A stretch of DNA of 64,000 bases. It comes from Zavarzinella formosa DSM 19928. GTDB lineage: Bacteria > Planctomycetota > Planctomycetia > Gemmatales > Gemmataceae. The notes below the pieces were generated by a model that was not told where the DNA came from, did no database searches, and was given only the letters and a program-made list of their open reading frames with translations. The DNA is taken from contig NZ_JH636443.1 in the NCBI RefSeq assembly GCF_000255705.1, positions 256,919-320,918 of the forward strand, read 5' to 3'. A program made the position numbers and the translations under genes. This document shows positions 42,099 to 52,500 of the stretch, piece after piece (positions within the stretch are counted from its first letter, which is position 1; the number at the start of each line of letters is the position of its first letter).

Positions 42099-43121
42099 TC
42101 AGTCGATGGTGCGGCCCAACAGGGTGGCGAGTTTCCGCAGGTCGTCCATCAGGCTGGCGAACTGCGGCGGCAGGAGGGCTTGAGGGCCGTCCGAGAACGC
42201 TTTCTCCGGGCAGTCGTGGACTTCCACATGCACCCCGTCGGCCTTGGCGGCGACCGAGGCCATCGCCATGCTGGGGATAAGGTCGGGCCGACCGGTGGCG
42301 TGGCTGGGATCGACGATGATGGGGAGGTGGCTTTGCCCCTTCACGTTCGGCACCGCGCTCATGTCCAGCATATTGCGGGTCGAATCCTCAAAACTCCGCA
42401 CGCCGCGTTCACAGAGGACGACGTTCGGGTTCCCCTCGGCCAGCACGTATTCGGCCGACATCAGGAGATCCTTCACCGTGGCGCTCATGCCCCGTTTCAG
42501 CAGGACCGGCTTGCGCGTCTGGCCGACTTCTTTCAGAAGGTCGAAGTTCTGCATGTTGCGGGCGCCGATCTGGAACATGTCGGCCCACTTCTCGACGAGC
42601 GGAACCTGTCGGGTGTCCATCACCTCGGTGACCACGGGCATGTCCACTTCGTCGCCGACATCGCGGAGGATTTTAAGGCCGTCTTCGCCCATGCCTTGGA
42701 AGGCATAGGGGCTGGTCCGGGGCTTGAAGGCCCCGCCGCGCAGGATGTTGGCTCCGGCCTTTTTCACATGCCCGGCGATGGCCCGCAAGCCCTCCAGGCT
42801 TTCGACCGCGCACGGCCCGGCGATCATCGCCAGATGCCCGCCGCCAATGCGGACCTTCCCCTTGCCGACCGGGACAATCGAATCTTCCTTGTGAAATTCC
42901 CGGCTGGCCATCTTGAACGGCTTGAGGATGCGCAACACCTGCTCGACGCCGGGGATGGCTTCCAAGGCTCCGGCGGCCGTCTTGTTGTCGTCGCCAATCA
43001 GGCCGACGATGGTGCGAAACTCCCCACGAATGAGGCGGGGTTCAAAACCGAGTTCCTGCACGCGCTCCAGCACATGGTTAATCTGCGGTTCGGAAACATC
43101 AGTACGGAGGACAACGATCAT
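42099..43121 (-). CDS. aroF: DAHP synthase (3-deoxy-7-phosphoheptulonate synthase), copy 1
   Basis: 340 residues of the AroF (type I-beta) class with an N-terminal ferredoxin-like regulatory domain of about 75 residues ([20 protein letters not shown]) fused to the barrel. Barrel motifs: [76 protein letters not shown] and DGVHVEVH. It condenses erythrose-4-phosphate and phosphoenolpyruvate as the first step of aromatic amino-acid synthesis. A second copy lies 202 bp upstream on the same strand; the pair arose by tandem duplication. Confidence 0.95.
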   Translation of the reverse strand: MIVVLRTDVSEPQINHVLERVQELGFEPRLIRGEFRTIVGLIGDDNKTAAGALEAIPGVEQVLRILKPFKMASREFHKEDSIVPVGKGKVRIGGGHLAMIAGPCAVESLEGLRAIAGHVKKAGANILRGGAFKPRTSPYAFQGMGEDGLKILRDVGDEVDMPVVTEVMDTRQVPLVEKWADMFQIGARNMQNFDLLKEVGQTRKPVLLKRGMSATVKDLLMSAEYVLAEGNPNVVLCERGVRSFEDSTRNMLDMSAVPNVKGQSHLPIIVDPSHATGRPDLIPSMAMASVAAKADGVHVEVHDCPEKAFSDGPQALLPPQFASLMDDLRKLATLLGRTID

Positions 43122-43186
43122 CGGAAACTCGGAACTTTCGGGATTCAGGACAGGTGAATGTTATTGGTGTTGGTCGTTTGAAGACA

Positions 43187-43319
43187 ACCTCACCCCCTAA
43201 CCCCCTCTCCTGACAGAGAGGGGGAACCAAACCGGCCGGGGAAGACAGGAAGCCTTTGACAGAAATTTCCACCCGCTTGCTCCCCCTCTCTGTCAGGAGA
43301 GGGGGCCGGGGGGTGAGGT
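43187..43319. repeat. Inverted-repeat element, CCTCACCCCC family, copy 3
   Basis: Arms ACCTCACCCCCTAACCCCC and complement ending GGGGGGTGAGGT flank a unique centre. It lies between the two DAHP synthase genes and is the same element as 278-410 and 3063-3182. Confidence 0.85.
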
Positions 43320-43323
43320 TGCC

Positions 43324-44343
43324 TTACGCGTCAATATCCACATTCATCACCGCCGCCAGCTTGCGGATATCGTCCATCAAGGTGGCAAATTGCGGGGGCA
43401 ACAACGCTTGGGGGCCGTCCGAGAAGGCTTTTTCCGGGCAGTCGTGGACTTCGACATGCACCCCGTCGGCCCCGGCGGCGATGCTCGCCTTGGCCATGCT
43501 GGGGATGAGGTCGGGCCGGCCGGTGGCGTGGCTCGGGTCCACGATGATGGGAAGGTGGCTCTGGCCCTTCACATTCGGCACCGCGCTCATGTCGAGCATG
43601 TTGCGGGTCGAATCCTCGAAACTCCGCACGCCGCGTTCGCAGAGGACGACTTGTTGATTGCCCCCCGCCAGCACGTATTCGGCCGACATGAGGAGATCCT
43701 TCACCGTGGCGCTCATGCCCCGTTTGAGCAGGACGGGTTTGCGCGTCTGGCCGATTTCCTTCAGGAGATCGAAGTTCTGCATGTTGCGGGCGCCGACTTG
43801 GAACATGTCGGCCCACTGTTCGACGAGCGGAACCTGTCGCGGGTCCATGACTTCCGTCACGACGGGCATGTCGTGCTTGTCGCCGACATCGCGGAGGATT
43901 TTAAGGCCGTCTTCGCCCATGCCTTGGAAGGCATAGGGGCTGGTCCGGGGCTTGAAGGCTCCGCCGCGCAGGATGTTCGCCCCGGCTTTCTTCACATGCC
44001 CGGCGATGGTGTCCAGCCCTTCCAGGCTTTCAACGGCACACGGTCCGGCGATCATCGCCAGGTGCCCGCCGCCGATGCGGACTTTGCCGACCGTCACCAC
44101 GGAATCTTCCTTGCGGAACTCCCGGCTGGCGAGTTTGAACGGCTTCAAGACTCGCAATACCTGCTCGACGCCGGGGATGGCTGAAAAGTTCTCGGCCTGC
44201 GGCTTCCGCTCGTCCCCGATGACGCCGACGATGGTTCGTTGCTCCCCCCGGCTGACGTGCGGCGTAAACCCCAACTCCCCAATCCGCTGGATGATATGTT
44301 CAATTTGGGGTTCGGTGGCGTCGGGTCGCAGCACAAGAATCAT
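43324..44343 (-). CDS. aroF: DAHP synthase, copy 2
   Basis: 339 residues with the same architecture and motifs as the adjacent copy. By hand alignment the barrels differ at roughly 19 of 245 positions, while the N-terminal regulatory domains ([20 protein letters not shown] here) differ at about 26 of 75. The catalytic residues are kept in both, so both should be active; differential feedback control by aromatic amino acids is a reasonable inference. It is upstream of copy 1. Confidence 0.95.
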   Translation of the reverse strand: MILVLRPDATEPQIEHIIQRIGELGFTPHVSRGEQRTIVGVIGDERKPQAENFSAIPGVEQVLRVLKPFKLASREFRKEDSVVTVGKVRIGGGHLAMIAGPCAVESLEGLDTIAGHVKKAGANILRGGAFKPRTSPYAFQGMGEDGLKILRDVGDKHDMPVVTEVMDPRQVPLVEQWADMFQVGARNMQNFDLLKEIGQTRKPVLLKRGMSATVKDLLMSAEYVLAGGNQQVVLCERGVRSFEDSTRNMLDMSAVPNVKGQSHLPIIVDPSHATGRPDLIPSMAKASIAAGADGVHVEVHDCPEKAFSDGPQALLPPQFATLMDDIRKLAAVMNVDIDA

Positions 44344-44516
44344 GGGTCTTCAACAAGAGAGAGACTTTGGGCGGGAATGGATGGCCGGAGACATTACCGA
44401 CTATCACTTATTTGGTTTACGGTTCTTGGGGGGACGGGGCAAACCGTTCATGGTCCGTCCGCAGGCATTGGCCTATACTTTCTTGAAAGAAGCGAACGCT
44501 TTCCGGTGGGGGCCAC

Positions 44517-45047
44517 ATGTCCGAAAACACATGGAATGGCAAATCCTTCGCCCTTGACCCAACCTTCACGGATTCCCGGCATCCGGTGCATGTCCAGCAT
44601 ATGCGGATGGCGCTGGAAGAAGCCCAAACGGCTGCCGACGAGGACGAAGTTCCCGTCGGGGTGGTGATCGTCTCCCCGGAACGGGGGGTGATCGCCTCGG
44701 CCCACAACCAGCGGGAGCAACTCCAAGACCCCACGGCCCACGCGGAAATGATCGCCCTTACCCAAGCCGCCAAATCCCTCGGCAGTTGGCGGTTGGAACG
44801 CTGCCTGATCTATGTGACCCTCGAACCCTGCCCGATGTGCGCCGGGGGCATTGTCCAAGCCCGATTGCCGTATGTGATCTATGGGGCCACCGATCGAAAA
44901 GCGGGTGCCTGCCACACGCTGTACCAAATCACCAACGACAGCCGGTTAAACCATCGTTGCCAAGTGATCGGCGGGGTACTGCCGGAGGAATGTGCGGGGA
45001 TTTTGTCCCGGTTCTTCGCGGCCAAACGGGCAATGGGCAAGAAGTGA
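44517..45047 (+). CDS. tadA: tRNA-specific adenosine deaminase
   Basis: 176 residues. Zinc deaminase signature: HAEMIAL (zinc His and catalytic Glu) and [16 protein letters not shown] (zinc cysteines), with [17 protein letters not shown] as in TadA. It converts A34 of tRNA-Arg(ACG) to inosine; other cytidine/guanine deaminases are less likely given the PCPMCAGA-type motif and length. The first 25 residues are an extension relative to E. coli TadA. GGGGG lies four bases before the ATG. Confidence 0.9.
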   Translation: MSENTWNGKSFALDPTFTDSRHPVHVQHMRMALEEAQTAADEDEVPVGVVIVSPERGVIASAHNQREQLQDPTAHAEMIALTQAAKSLGSWRLERCLIYVTLEPCPMCAGGIVQARLPYVIYGATDRKAGACHTLYQITNDSRLNHRCQVIGGVLPEECAGILSRFFAAKRAMGKK

Positions 45048-45341
45048 GGAAAAGAGTTCATGCAAAGCCGCCAAGAACTTCGCCGCGCAAGCGTTACAGG
45101 GCCTTGGTTTTCAAGAATTCCAAATCGGTCGAAATCCGGTCCAAAAGTGATGTGAAATAGACATCAAAAAGCTATCTGGCGACCATTTTCTGTCTGTTTT
45201 TCTCCAAAAAGTGGTCATTTTTAGCGGGCCAACTGAACACCTTTTTTCAAATTCCCCGGAAAAATGAAGGATGCCCACATGATTTTGGCATAATCCGTGG
45301 CATTTCGGGCCACAAATGGCGAGCAGATGCGGGATGTGTTG
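45048..45341. other. 294-bp gap, nothing recognised
   Basis: It lies between the convergent tadA and CBS genes. The sequence is AT-richer than its surroundings, especially 45165-45300. No repeat arm, tRNA or credible gene was found. Confidence 0.5.
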
Positions 45342-45857
45342 TCAGGTGTTGCAAAGCCTCGTCAGATGCCGGATGACATCGCGGACAGAGATGATGCCGA
45401 CGGGTTTGCCGTCTTCCACGACGGGCAGGTGGCGATAACCGCCGACATCCATTTTTTGGACGGCCAAGCCGAGCGGGTCATCCGGGGTGACGGTTTCCGG
45501 GTCACGGGTCATGTGATCGCGCAAGGGGAGGCGGGCGTAGTCGTCGATGAGGCCGATCACTTTTTTGAGATAATCCCGTTCGGTGAGGATGCCCGCCAAT
45601 TTGTCGTTTTTGTCCACGACCAGCAAGGCGCCGACGCCGTGTTCGACCATGCGGTCAAGCGCGAGGCCAAGGGTGCCGTCCTCGGGGATGGTCACCATCG
45701 GTTTGGGCTTGAGTTTGCGCACGAGGTCGTGCAAAACGCTTTCCTCGACGGCATCCTGCCCAGTTGGATTGGCATCAACAGATGCCAGGGGAAAGAGGCA
45801 TTGAGAGCATTCGTCGGCGCCCGGCACGTTGACATGGCCACAGGATGGACAAATCAT
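45342..45857 (-). CDS. Zinc-ribbon plus tandem CBS-domain protein
   Basis: 171 residues. The N-terminal zinc ribbon CPSCGHVNVPGADECSQC is followed by two CBS domains (MVTIPEDGTLGLALDRMVEH, ALLVVDKNDKLAGILTERD; then MTRDPETVTPDDPLGLAVQK, LPVVEDGKPVGIISVRDV). Paired CBS domains bind adenine nucleotides and act as energy or redox sensors. I start at 45857, where the ribbon begins; the frame to 46001 is unsupported. Its target is not evident; HlyIII is divergent from it. Confidence 0.88.
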   Translation of the reverse strand: MICPSCGHVNVPGADECSQCLFPLASVDANPTGQDAVEESVLHDLVRKLKPKPMVTIPEDGTLGLALDRMVEHGVGALLVVDKNDKLAGILTERDYLKKVIGLIDDYARLPLRDHMTRDPETVTPDDPLGLAVQKMDVGGYRHLPVVEDGKPVGIISVRDVIRHLTRLCNT

Positions 45858-46034
45858 GGAATCATTCCGCTGGGATTTCCAAGACTGACAGGCACCCCCC
45901 GGAGGGTTGTTGTACGTCGGGGAAAAAAAACAGCAAATCCGAAGGCGGACGGCATGGCGTATGCCATAAAACAGTGGTTCAGCCGGACAGTCCGTCAACA
46001 CATGGGATGAACAAGGAGGAACCTTTTTTCAACC

Positions 46035-46757
46035 ATGGACAAGATTCTTCGAGATCCGTTTTCCGCCGGCACTCATTTGCTGATGGCCGGGGCCACCCTG
46101 TTTGTCGCGGTCATTTTGCTGCGGCTGGCGTGGGGAAACCGCCTTCGCCGCATTGATGTGGGGATGTTCGGCTTCTCGATGGTCTTCCTGTACACTTGTA
46201 GCGGCCTGTTTCACGCGGTGCATCTTCCCCCGGAAGAACGGGACATCTTCCGCAATCTGGACATGACGGCCATCTACTTTCTGATCGCCGGAAGTTTCAC
46301 CCCGCTGATCGTCACATTCGTCCCCGGTCTCATCCGGGCGGTGTATCTGGTGTTCATGTGGTCGTTGGTGGTCGCGGGCGTCCTGGTGTTGTGGCTCGTT
46401 CAATCTCCCCCTTACCCGGTAGTTGTGGCCATCTATATCGGCCTCGGCATGGTTGGTTTGCTGGGCGTGCGCTATTACATTCGCGGGGCGGGCCGCCGGG
46501 CGATGCCATTGTTGATCTTTGAGCCGGTGATTTACATTGCCGGGGCGGTCATCGACGTTCTGCAATGGCCGGTGATCTGGCCGGGCGTGATCGGCCCGCA
46601 CGAAGTCTTCCACCTGACGGACATTCTGGGCACACTCGCCCACATCTCGATCATGATGCTGTACGTGATTCCCGTCCTGCGAAAAAACATCAGGAAGCAT
46701 CATCGGCCGGTCGTCGTCGACGAGGAACTGGCGGTGGAGACGGCAAACAAGGAGTGA
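46035..46757 (+). CDS. Hemolysin III / PAQR-family membrane protein
   Basis: 240 residues with seven predicted membrane helices. Conserved PAQR features: YTCSGLFHAVH (Ser and His), LDMTAIYFLIAGSFTPLI (Asp) and PHEVFHLTDILGTLAHI (two His), together forming the zinc site of this superfamily, whose eukaryotic members are adiponectin receptors/ceramidases. Bacterial members are of unclear function despite the hemolysin name. A GGAGG lies upstream but 17 bases away. The exonuclease gene follows after 52 bp and may be co-transcribed. Confidence 0.9.
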   Translation: MDKILRDPFSAGTHLLMAGATLFVAVILLRLAWGNRLRRIDVGMFGFSMVFLYTCSGLFHAVHLPPEERDIFRNLDMTAIYFLIAGSFTPLIVTFVPGLIRAVYLVFMWSLVVAGVLVLWLVQSPPYPVVVAIYIGLGMVGLLGVRYYIRGAGRRAMPLLIFEPVIYIAGAVIDVLQWPVIWPGVIGPHEVFHLTDILGTLAHISIMMLYVIPVLRKNIRKHHRPVVVDEELAVETANKE

Positions 46758-46809
46758 GGCCGCTCCTCCATGCGGGCTGCCTTTCTCCAATCCTTTCTCC
46801 GGGTGGGCC

Positions 46810-47412
46810 ATGAGCAAAAAGCTGGATCAAATTTTGGTGATCGACCTGGAGGCCACCTGTTGGGAGGGAAAGCCGCCGGAGGGCATGAGAAGCGAGATCA
46901 TTGAAATCGGCCTCTGCCCTCTCGAACTCCACACTGGCCGCCGATTGGAAAAACGATCGTTGCTCGTCCGGCCCATCGCCTCCACGATCAGCCCGTTTTG
47001 CACTCAACTGACAACGCTCACCCAAGCCGACGTCGATGCGGGCATCCCGTTCACGATGGCCTGCGAGATCCTGCGGAAAGAGTATCTGACCCGCGACCGC
47101 GTCTGGGCCAGTTTCGGCGACTACGACCGCACGATGTTCCAAGAACAATGCAAACTCACAGGCGTGACTTACCCCTTCGGGCCAAGACATCTGAATGTAA
47201 AAACCCTGTTTGCCCTGAGTCGGGGACTGCCGGCCGAAATCGGAATGGCCGGAGCGTTGGAAATGCTGGAACTGCCGTTGGAAGGAACCCACCACCGCGG
47301 CCACGACGACGCTTGGAATATCGCCGGGATTTTGAACCACCTCATCGCTGGCCTTCGCGGCAGAATGCCCAACTTGGGAACGCCCAATGCCCAACTTGGG
47401 AATGACGAATGA
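46810..47412 (+). CDS. DEDDh 3'-5' exonuclease (ERI1/KapD-like)
   Basis: 200 residues. Exonuclease motifs: ExoI VIDLEATCWEG (Asp, Glu), ExoII SFGDYDRTMF (Asp), ExoIII HRGHDDAWNIAGIL (His, Asp). The presence of ATCW and an LTxxxVDxGIPF segment fits the ERI1-like group acting on RNA or DNA 3' ends. The last 15 residues (PNLGTPNAQLGNDE) are encoded by the inverted-repeat element at 47363-47518, so the native C-terminus was probably shorter or replaced. Confidence 0.88.
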   Translation: MSKKLDQILVIDLEATCWEGKPPEGMRSEIIEIGLCPLELHTGRRLEKRSLLVRPIASTISPFCTQLTTLTQADVDAGIPFTMACEILRKEYLTRDRVWASFGDYDRTMFQEQCKLTGVTYPFGPRHLNVKTLFALSRGLPAEIGMAGALEMLELPLEGTHHRGHDDAWNIAGILNHLIAGLRGRMPNLGTPNAQLGNDE

Positions 47413-47518
47413 CGAATGACGAATGACCAATCAGGATTTGTTCACTGACCGGGATGAGACTCAAACACAATCGGTTTGGTCATTGGTCATTGGTCATTCC
47501 CAAGTTGGGCATTCCCCC
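47363..47518. repeat. Inverted repeat with GCCCAACTTGGGAA arms and GACGAAT/TTGGTCA tandems
   Basis: ATGCCCAACTTGGGAA occurs twice at the left, followed by three GACGAAT-type units; the right side has three GGTCATT units and CCCAAGTTGGGCAT. The left part overlaps the exonuclease C-terminus. Confidence 0.8.
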
Positions 47519-47520
47519 CA

Positions 47521-48543
47521 TCATCGCCGCATCCGCGAAGTGCTCTCCTCCTGCGGCGGCGGCACCGCTTGGATCACCTTGCGGATAATGTCATCCGTGG
47601 AAATCCCCTCGCTGTCGGCGTTGAATGTCGTCATCAGACGATGCCGTAGCACCGGGTAGGCCACTTCGCGGATGTCTTCCGTGGTCACATGCAATCGGCC
47701 ATGCAACACAGCTTTGGCTTTGCCGCCGAGGATGAGGTATTGGCTCGCGCGTGGCCCGGCCCCCCAGGCCACCAGTTCGGGAACCCATTTGGGCACCCCC
47801 TGTTCCTTTGGCCGGGTCGCCCGCACCAAGTCGGCGGCGTAGGCGAACACGTGGTCGGCCACCACCACTTGCCGGACGATCTCCTGAAGCCGGATCAATT
47901 GCTCGGCCGTCAGGATCGGTTCCAATTCCGCTTTTTGGTTTGAGGTGGTGTTCTTCATGATCTGGATTTCGTCAGCCCGCGACGGATACTCCACCTTGAT
48001 GTTGAACATGAAGCGGTCTTGCTGGGCTTCCGGCAGCGGATACGTTCCTTCTTGTTCGATGGGGTTTTGCGTCGCCAGCACGAAGAACGGTTTCGGCAGA
48101 AGATACGTCGTCCCCCCGGCGGTGACGTGATGTTCTTGCATGGCCTCCAGCAGGGCGGCCTGCGTCTTCGGCGGAGTACGATTGATTTCATCCGCCAGGA
48201 TCATGTGGGCAAACAGCGGCCCCGGCAGGAAGATGAACTTGCGCCGGCCGGTTTCCGGGTCGTCTTGGAGGATGTCCGTGCCGGTGATGTCGGCCGGCAT
48301 CAGGTCGGGGGTGAACTGAATGCGCTTGAAGCTCAGGGCCATGATGCGGGCGACGGTGCTGACCAGCAGCGTCTTGGCCAGCCCCGGCACGCCGACGAGG
48401 AGACAGTGGCCCCGGCTCAGCAGGGCGATAATCATCTCTTCGATGACCTGATGCTGGCCGACGATCACCTTGCCGATCTGTTCGGACATGCGCTCGTAGG
48501 CGGCCGAGATTTCCTTGACAGCCTGCGCGTCGGCGTTCGCCAT
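47521..48543 (-). CDS. MoxR-family AAA+ ATPase
   Basis: 340 residues. Walker A is [11 protein letters not shown], Walker B is [20 protein letters not shown], and the family blocks [17 protein letters not shown] and [20 protein letters not shown] are present. MoxR ATPases act as chaperones for metal insertion or assembly, usually with a DUF58/VWA partner. No such partner is seen here: the downstream gene is convergent and the SDR is divergent, so this copy is isolated in this window. Confidence 0.92.
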   Translation of the reverse strand: MANADAQAVKEISAAYERMSEQIGKVIVGQHQVIEEMIIALLSRGHCLLVGVPGLAKTLLVSTVARIMALSFKRIQFTPDLMPADITGTDILQDDPETGRRKFIFLPGPLFAHMILADEINRTPPKTQAALLEAMQEHHVTAGGTTYLLPKPFFVLATQNPIEQEGTYPLPEAQQDRFMFNIKVEYPSRADEIQIMKNTTSNQKAELEPILTAEQLIRLQEIVRQVVVADHVFAYAADLVRATRPKEQGVPKWVPELVAWGAGPRASQYLILGGKAKAVLHGRLHVTTEDIREVAYPVLRHRLMTTFNADSEGISTDDIIRKVIQAVPPPQEESTSRMRR

Positions 48544-48629
48544 TTCGGGAAGTTCCCTTGTTGCTTTTGGAAAATGGTACGGACAGAAGATAAAACCCGG
48601 AACCCGGAACTCGGTCTCGGAACGAAAAA

Positions 48630-49436
48630 ATGGACATGAATCTGAAAGATCGCGTGGTCGTGGTCACCGGCGGGGCCAGTGGAATCGGACTGGCCGCCGC
48701 AATGGCGTTTGCCGCCGAGGGGGCGAATGTGGCCATTTGGGACTTGGGTGCCAGTGGCGCCGTCGTGGATGGCCTTCTCGCAAAATGCCCCATCCGGGCC
48801 ATCGGCCTGCCGGTTGATGTCGGCGATGAATCATCGGTCAACACGGCCGTTGAGCGAACAACGGCGGAACTTGGCCCGATTGACCATGTGGTTCACGCGG
48901 CCGCCATCGGCTCCGGGAAGTTCGGCTTCCCGTTCACCAATGTCCCGGTGGCCGAGTGGAAGCGGGTGCTTCAGGTGAATGTGATGGGTATGGTCCACGT
49001 CTCGCTGGCGGTTTCGCCGAAGATGATCGAACGAAAATCCGGCACAATGGTATTCTTGGCATCGGTCGCCGGGCAGATCGGCTCGCAAACGGACCCGCCT
49101 TACAGCGCCTCGAAGGCCGCGAACATCAACTTCGCCCAGTGCATGGCCAAAGACCTCGCCCCGCACGGCATCCGCGTGAACACCGTCTGCCCCGGCATGG
49201 TGCAAACGCCGCTCAATCGCTCTGTGTGGCAGGCTTGGCACGACCAACGCCCGGTTGCGGAACGACTGACCTACGAGCAATGGGCCGACCAAAAGATCCG
49301 CTCAGTCGTGCCCTTGGGAAAATGGCAAACCCCGGAGGCCATCGCCGACATGATCGTGTTTCTATCATCTGACCGGGCGGCGCACATCACCGGCCAGACG
49401 GTCAACGTGGACGGCGGGTTTGTGATGCACTGGTAA
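48630..49436 (+). CDS. Short-chain dehydrogenase/reductase (SDR)
   Basis: 268 residues of the classical SDR type. NAD(P) motif [21 protein letters not shown] in place of the NNAG block, Ser in LASVAGQIG, the active-site [13 protein letters not shown] and the C-terminal GQTVNVDGG. An acidic residue after strand 2 (IWDLG) suggests NAD+ preference. Similarity is greatest to 3-oxoacyl-ACP reductase-like SDRs, but the substrate is open. ATG codons at 48630 and 48636 are both possible. Confidence 0.9.
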   Translation: MDMNLKDRVVVVTGGASGIGLAAAMAFAAEGANVAIWDLGASGAVVDGLLAKCPIRAIGLPVDVGDESSVNTAVERTTAELGPIDHVVHAAAIGSGKFGFPFTNVPVAEWKRVLQVNVMGMVHVSLAVSPKMIERKSGTMVFLASVAGQIGSQTDPPYSASKAANINFAQCMAKDLAPHGIRVNTVCPGMVQTPLNRSVWQAWHDQRPVAERLTYEQWADQKIRSVVPLGKWQTPEAIADMIVFLSSDRAAHITGQTVNVDGGFVMHW

Positions 49437-49456
49437 CGACCAATGACAACGCAAGA

Positions 49457-49593
49457 CCGTGAAGCCGCGACGCGGAGGCTTTGCGCAGCGGAGCGTGAAC
49501 TGCCAGCAATCAAAACTGATTGCCACAACCGTTGGCAATCGAACGCCGGAAGTCCGCGCTCCGCTCCGAAGACTCCGCGTCGCGGCTTCACGG
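49457..49593. repeat. Inverted repeat, CCGTGAAGCCGCGACGCGG family
   Basis: The left arm CCGTGAAGCCGCGACGCGGA plus GCGCAGCGGAGCG is matched by the inverted right arm ending CGCGTCGCGGCTTCACGG. The same arm recurs at about 56997-57034 and 57981-58018 inside the direct repeat that brackets the toxin-antitoxin genes. Confidence 0.85.
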
Positions 49594-49594
49594 G

Positions 49595-52500
49595 TTACTT
49601 CACAAAACTCATCACACCCAACCCTTCCGGTCGCGGCGTCGCCCCGGCGGGGCCGCTCCAGGCTTGGATGCCTTTGCCGGGGATGGTGCGGACGACGTTG
49701 ACAGCCCACAGTTTGCCGGGGGTGATCGGGTCGCCGGAGAGTTCCGAAAGCGGGATGGCGATTTCAGCGGTCCAGCCGGTTTCCTCGGCATTGACGGCCA
49801 CGAACCAGCGGGGGTTCCAAGTCTTGTCGCCCCAGCAGTCGTCGGCAACGGCGCCGCGCTGGTCGATCTGTAGCTGGTAGTATGTCTGGTAATCCCGGTC
49901 GAGGTCGATCAGGATGCTCACGCGGTCGTGCTTGCTCAGGTCCATGTCGCGGGTGCGGGTTTCCACTTTCGGCTTCTTCATCCCGGCTGGGTGCTTGCAG
50001 ACGACGGCCACATACATGAATTCATTGTCGTAGCTGAAGGCGGCGCGCGTGGTGTTCAAGGTGGTGTTGTCGGTCTCGGCCTGGGTGCGGCCCTTGGCCA
50101 TCGATTCGCGGTCGCCGAATTCCTCGCCAAGTTCCCCGGCCGTCGTGGCCATCAGCATCGGCAGGGCGTTTGCCCAGCAATCATCGTCCAGCTTGCCGTC
50201 GAGGTACGGCCGCTTCGGGGTCATTTTGCACACGCTCACCGACTTCGGCGGTTGGGGAGAACGGGCTTTGTTCATCAGCCACGATTCCAACAGCACGCAA
50301 TCCCGCCACGGGTCCGACCCCCGAACGGTTCCGCCGGAAGTCACCGGCGGGGTGGTTTCGGTCACATAGCGCATCAGCCAGCGTTGCGATTCCTCGGCCT
50401 TGCCAAGCTGGCGGCGAGCCGACGACCAGCAGAGGTTCAACGGCACATCGCGGGCATAGATATCCCCATGGGCGGCTAGGCGGGCTTCCAGTTCCAGCGC
50501 CCCGGCATACCAGCCACGGGCGTTGACCATGCCGTCGATGGTGTCCCGGTGCGTGGCTTGAATCATCTCCGTCTCGCGGGGAGGCGTGACTGGCATCGGC
50601 TTCTTGGCGCCGGGAGGCAAAAAGTCGTTGAGTTGCGGCGGCTTGTCTTTCAGTTTGAAATCGATGTCCGTCGATTCGATGAACTGATTCAACTCTTCCC
50701 GGCGGCGGGCTTCCGTGCTGGATTGATATTTCACCATCCAGCGGGCGGCGTCCAGCGAGAGGGGATGCCCCGGATATTTATCGATCAGCATCAGGAACGC
50801 CTCGCGGGCCATCGGCCATCGGCCCGCGTTCACATAGCTGGTCCCGGCGGTGAACAACGCCTTGCCCGCGTCGGACGCCGGGAGATCCTTCACCGCGTCC
50901 GCGAGTTGGGACAATCCCTGCTCCGGGGTGGCCAGCGGGCCGGTGGCCCCGCGAACCATGAGTTCGACGTTTCGCTTCTTTTCGTGAGCTTTTTGCAGAC
51001 TGGCCCGATAGGCTTCTTCCTGCTCCGTGAGAATTGGCTGTGGCCGCCGGGCAACGCCGCCGGGGGCGAGCGTCACGCCCTCAAAGATCCGGCCCATGCC
51101 CTCGCCGTCTTTCAGCCGGGAGGCGACCAACCGATAGCTCTGCGAATCGGCTTGCAGGTTCGACTCGCCCCACAGACGCACGGCCGACATGGCGTGGTCG
51201 CGGCCTGTCCCGCCGATGCGGGGGAGCGGCGAGGCGATGTCCACCTTCGCCCCGATGGCGTCGGCCTTGGCGCTGGTGACGAACAATTTCTTCCCGGCCC
51301 ATTTCTCCAGGCCGAGTTCCTTGATTTGCTCCGGGAAAACGGTTTCGTCGGCGGCCACATCAAAGGCTTTGCGCACAACGGCGTTGACGATCTTTTCCAG
51401 TTCGTCGTCTCCTGCCGCGTCGGTGACGATCACTTCTGGTTTCCAGATCCGGAAGGCCAACACCATCTGCCGAAGCATGGCCGTCGTGGCTTTTTCGCCA
51501 AGGCGTTTGTCCCACGCATCGAGAATGGCCGAGGCGGTGGCGTTTTCTTGAAATCCGGCCAGCGGAAACTGCCAGCCGATTTCCCCCCCGAGGCCGCCGC
51601 ATTGCCGCAGACCAAAATTCAGGCGATCCGCGTCCGACGCCCTTGCCGGGTCGGCGGCCTTCATCGCGGCGGCCAGTCGTTCGGCATCGGTGTCATAACG
51701 CTTGGTCAGTGTGGCCGGGTCGGCGCAGGTGAGGCCGAAGGAGGTGGCGAAATATCCCTCTTCACCGCCGAGGACAGAAATGGTTTCCCAAGGGGTCTTC
51801 TCGGCCTTCGCGTGAACAAACATCACCGCCGCCCGCATCCCGCCCTGGCGACGGACCACCCACGACTTGCCGCCGTCCGTGGTGACGATGATCGTCCCGA
51901 GTTCGCCGGTCGCCCAACCGGTGTTGGCATCATGAAAATGAATTGCGTTCAACGGCATTGGCTGGCCGGTCTTGTGCATTTCCCACGTCAGCCCGTTGTC
52001 GGCACTGTGGAAGACGACCGATCCGGGCCGGCCAACCGCCCACACATGCGAACCGTGAACCGCCACGGCATTGAAATCGAGAGAGGCCCGCAATTCTTGC
52101 GGCAGTTTCAAATCCGGGAAGCCCCACCGCACCCCGGCGGTGTTCTGGCTCACCATCACGAGGCCCCCCTGGCCGACGGCCACGGCACGTTCCCCGTTGA
52201 GCTTCAACCCGCGAATGTTGCGCCCGCCGAGGGAGTCCACGTCGGCCACGCCGAGGGAGCCATCCCGGAACGGGGCGACACGATTCCAAGCCCCGGCCAC
52301 GACACCGGTTTCCGCATCCGAAAAATCACCGGCCAGCCAGCTTGGCGTTCGCGGACCGGCGACGGGCCGCCATGTTTTGCCGCCGTCGATGGTGTGGAAC
52401 AACCCGGTCGGGTGGCTGTCGCCGCCATCCCCGGCGGCCATGCCGGTGCGTTCGTCAAAGAACTTCACCACATTCAGGCCGGGCACGCTGTTGACGTTCA

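Noticed and set aside
45056..45165. Possible small RNA or gene remnant downstream of tadA
   Set aside because: No fold, motif or repeat was convincing.
47401..47430. Short GACGAAT tandem repeats as a CRISPR-like or microsatellite array
   Set aside because: Seven-base units without spacers, and they have an inverted partner, so they are part of the palindromic element.
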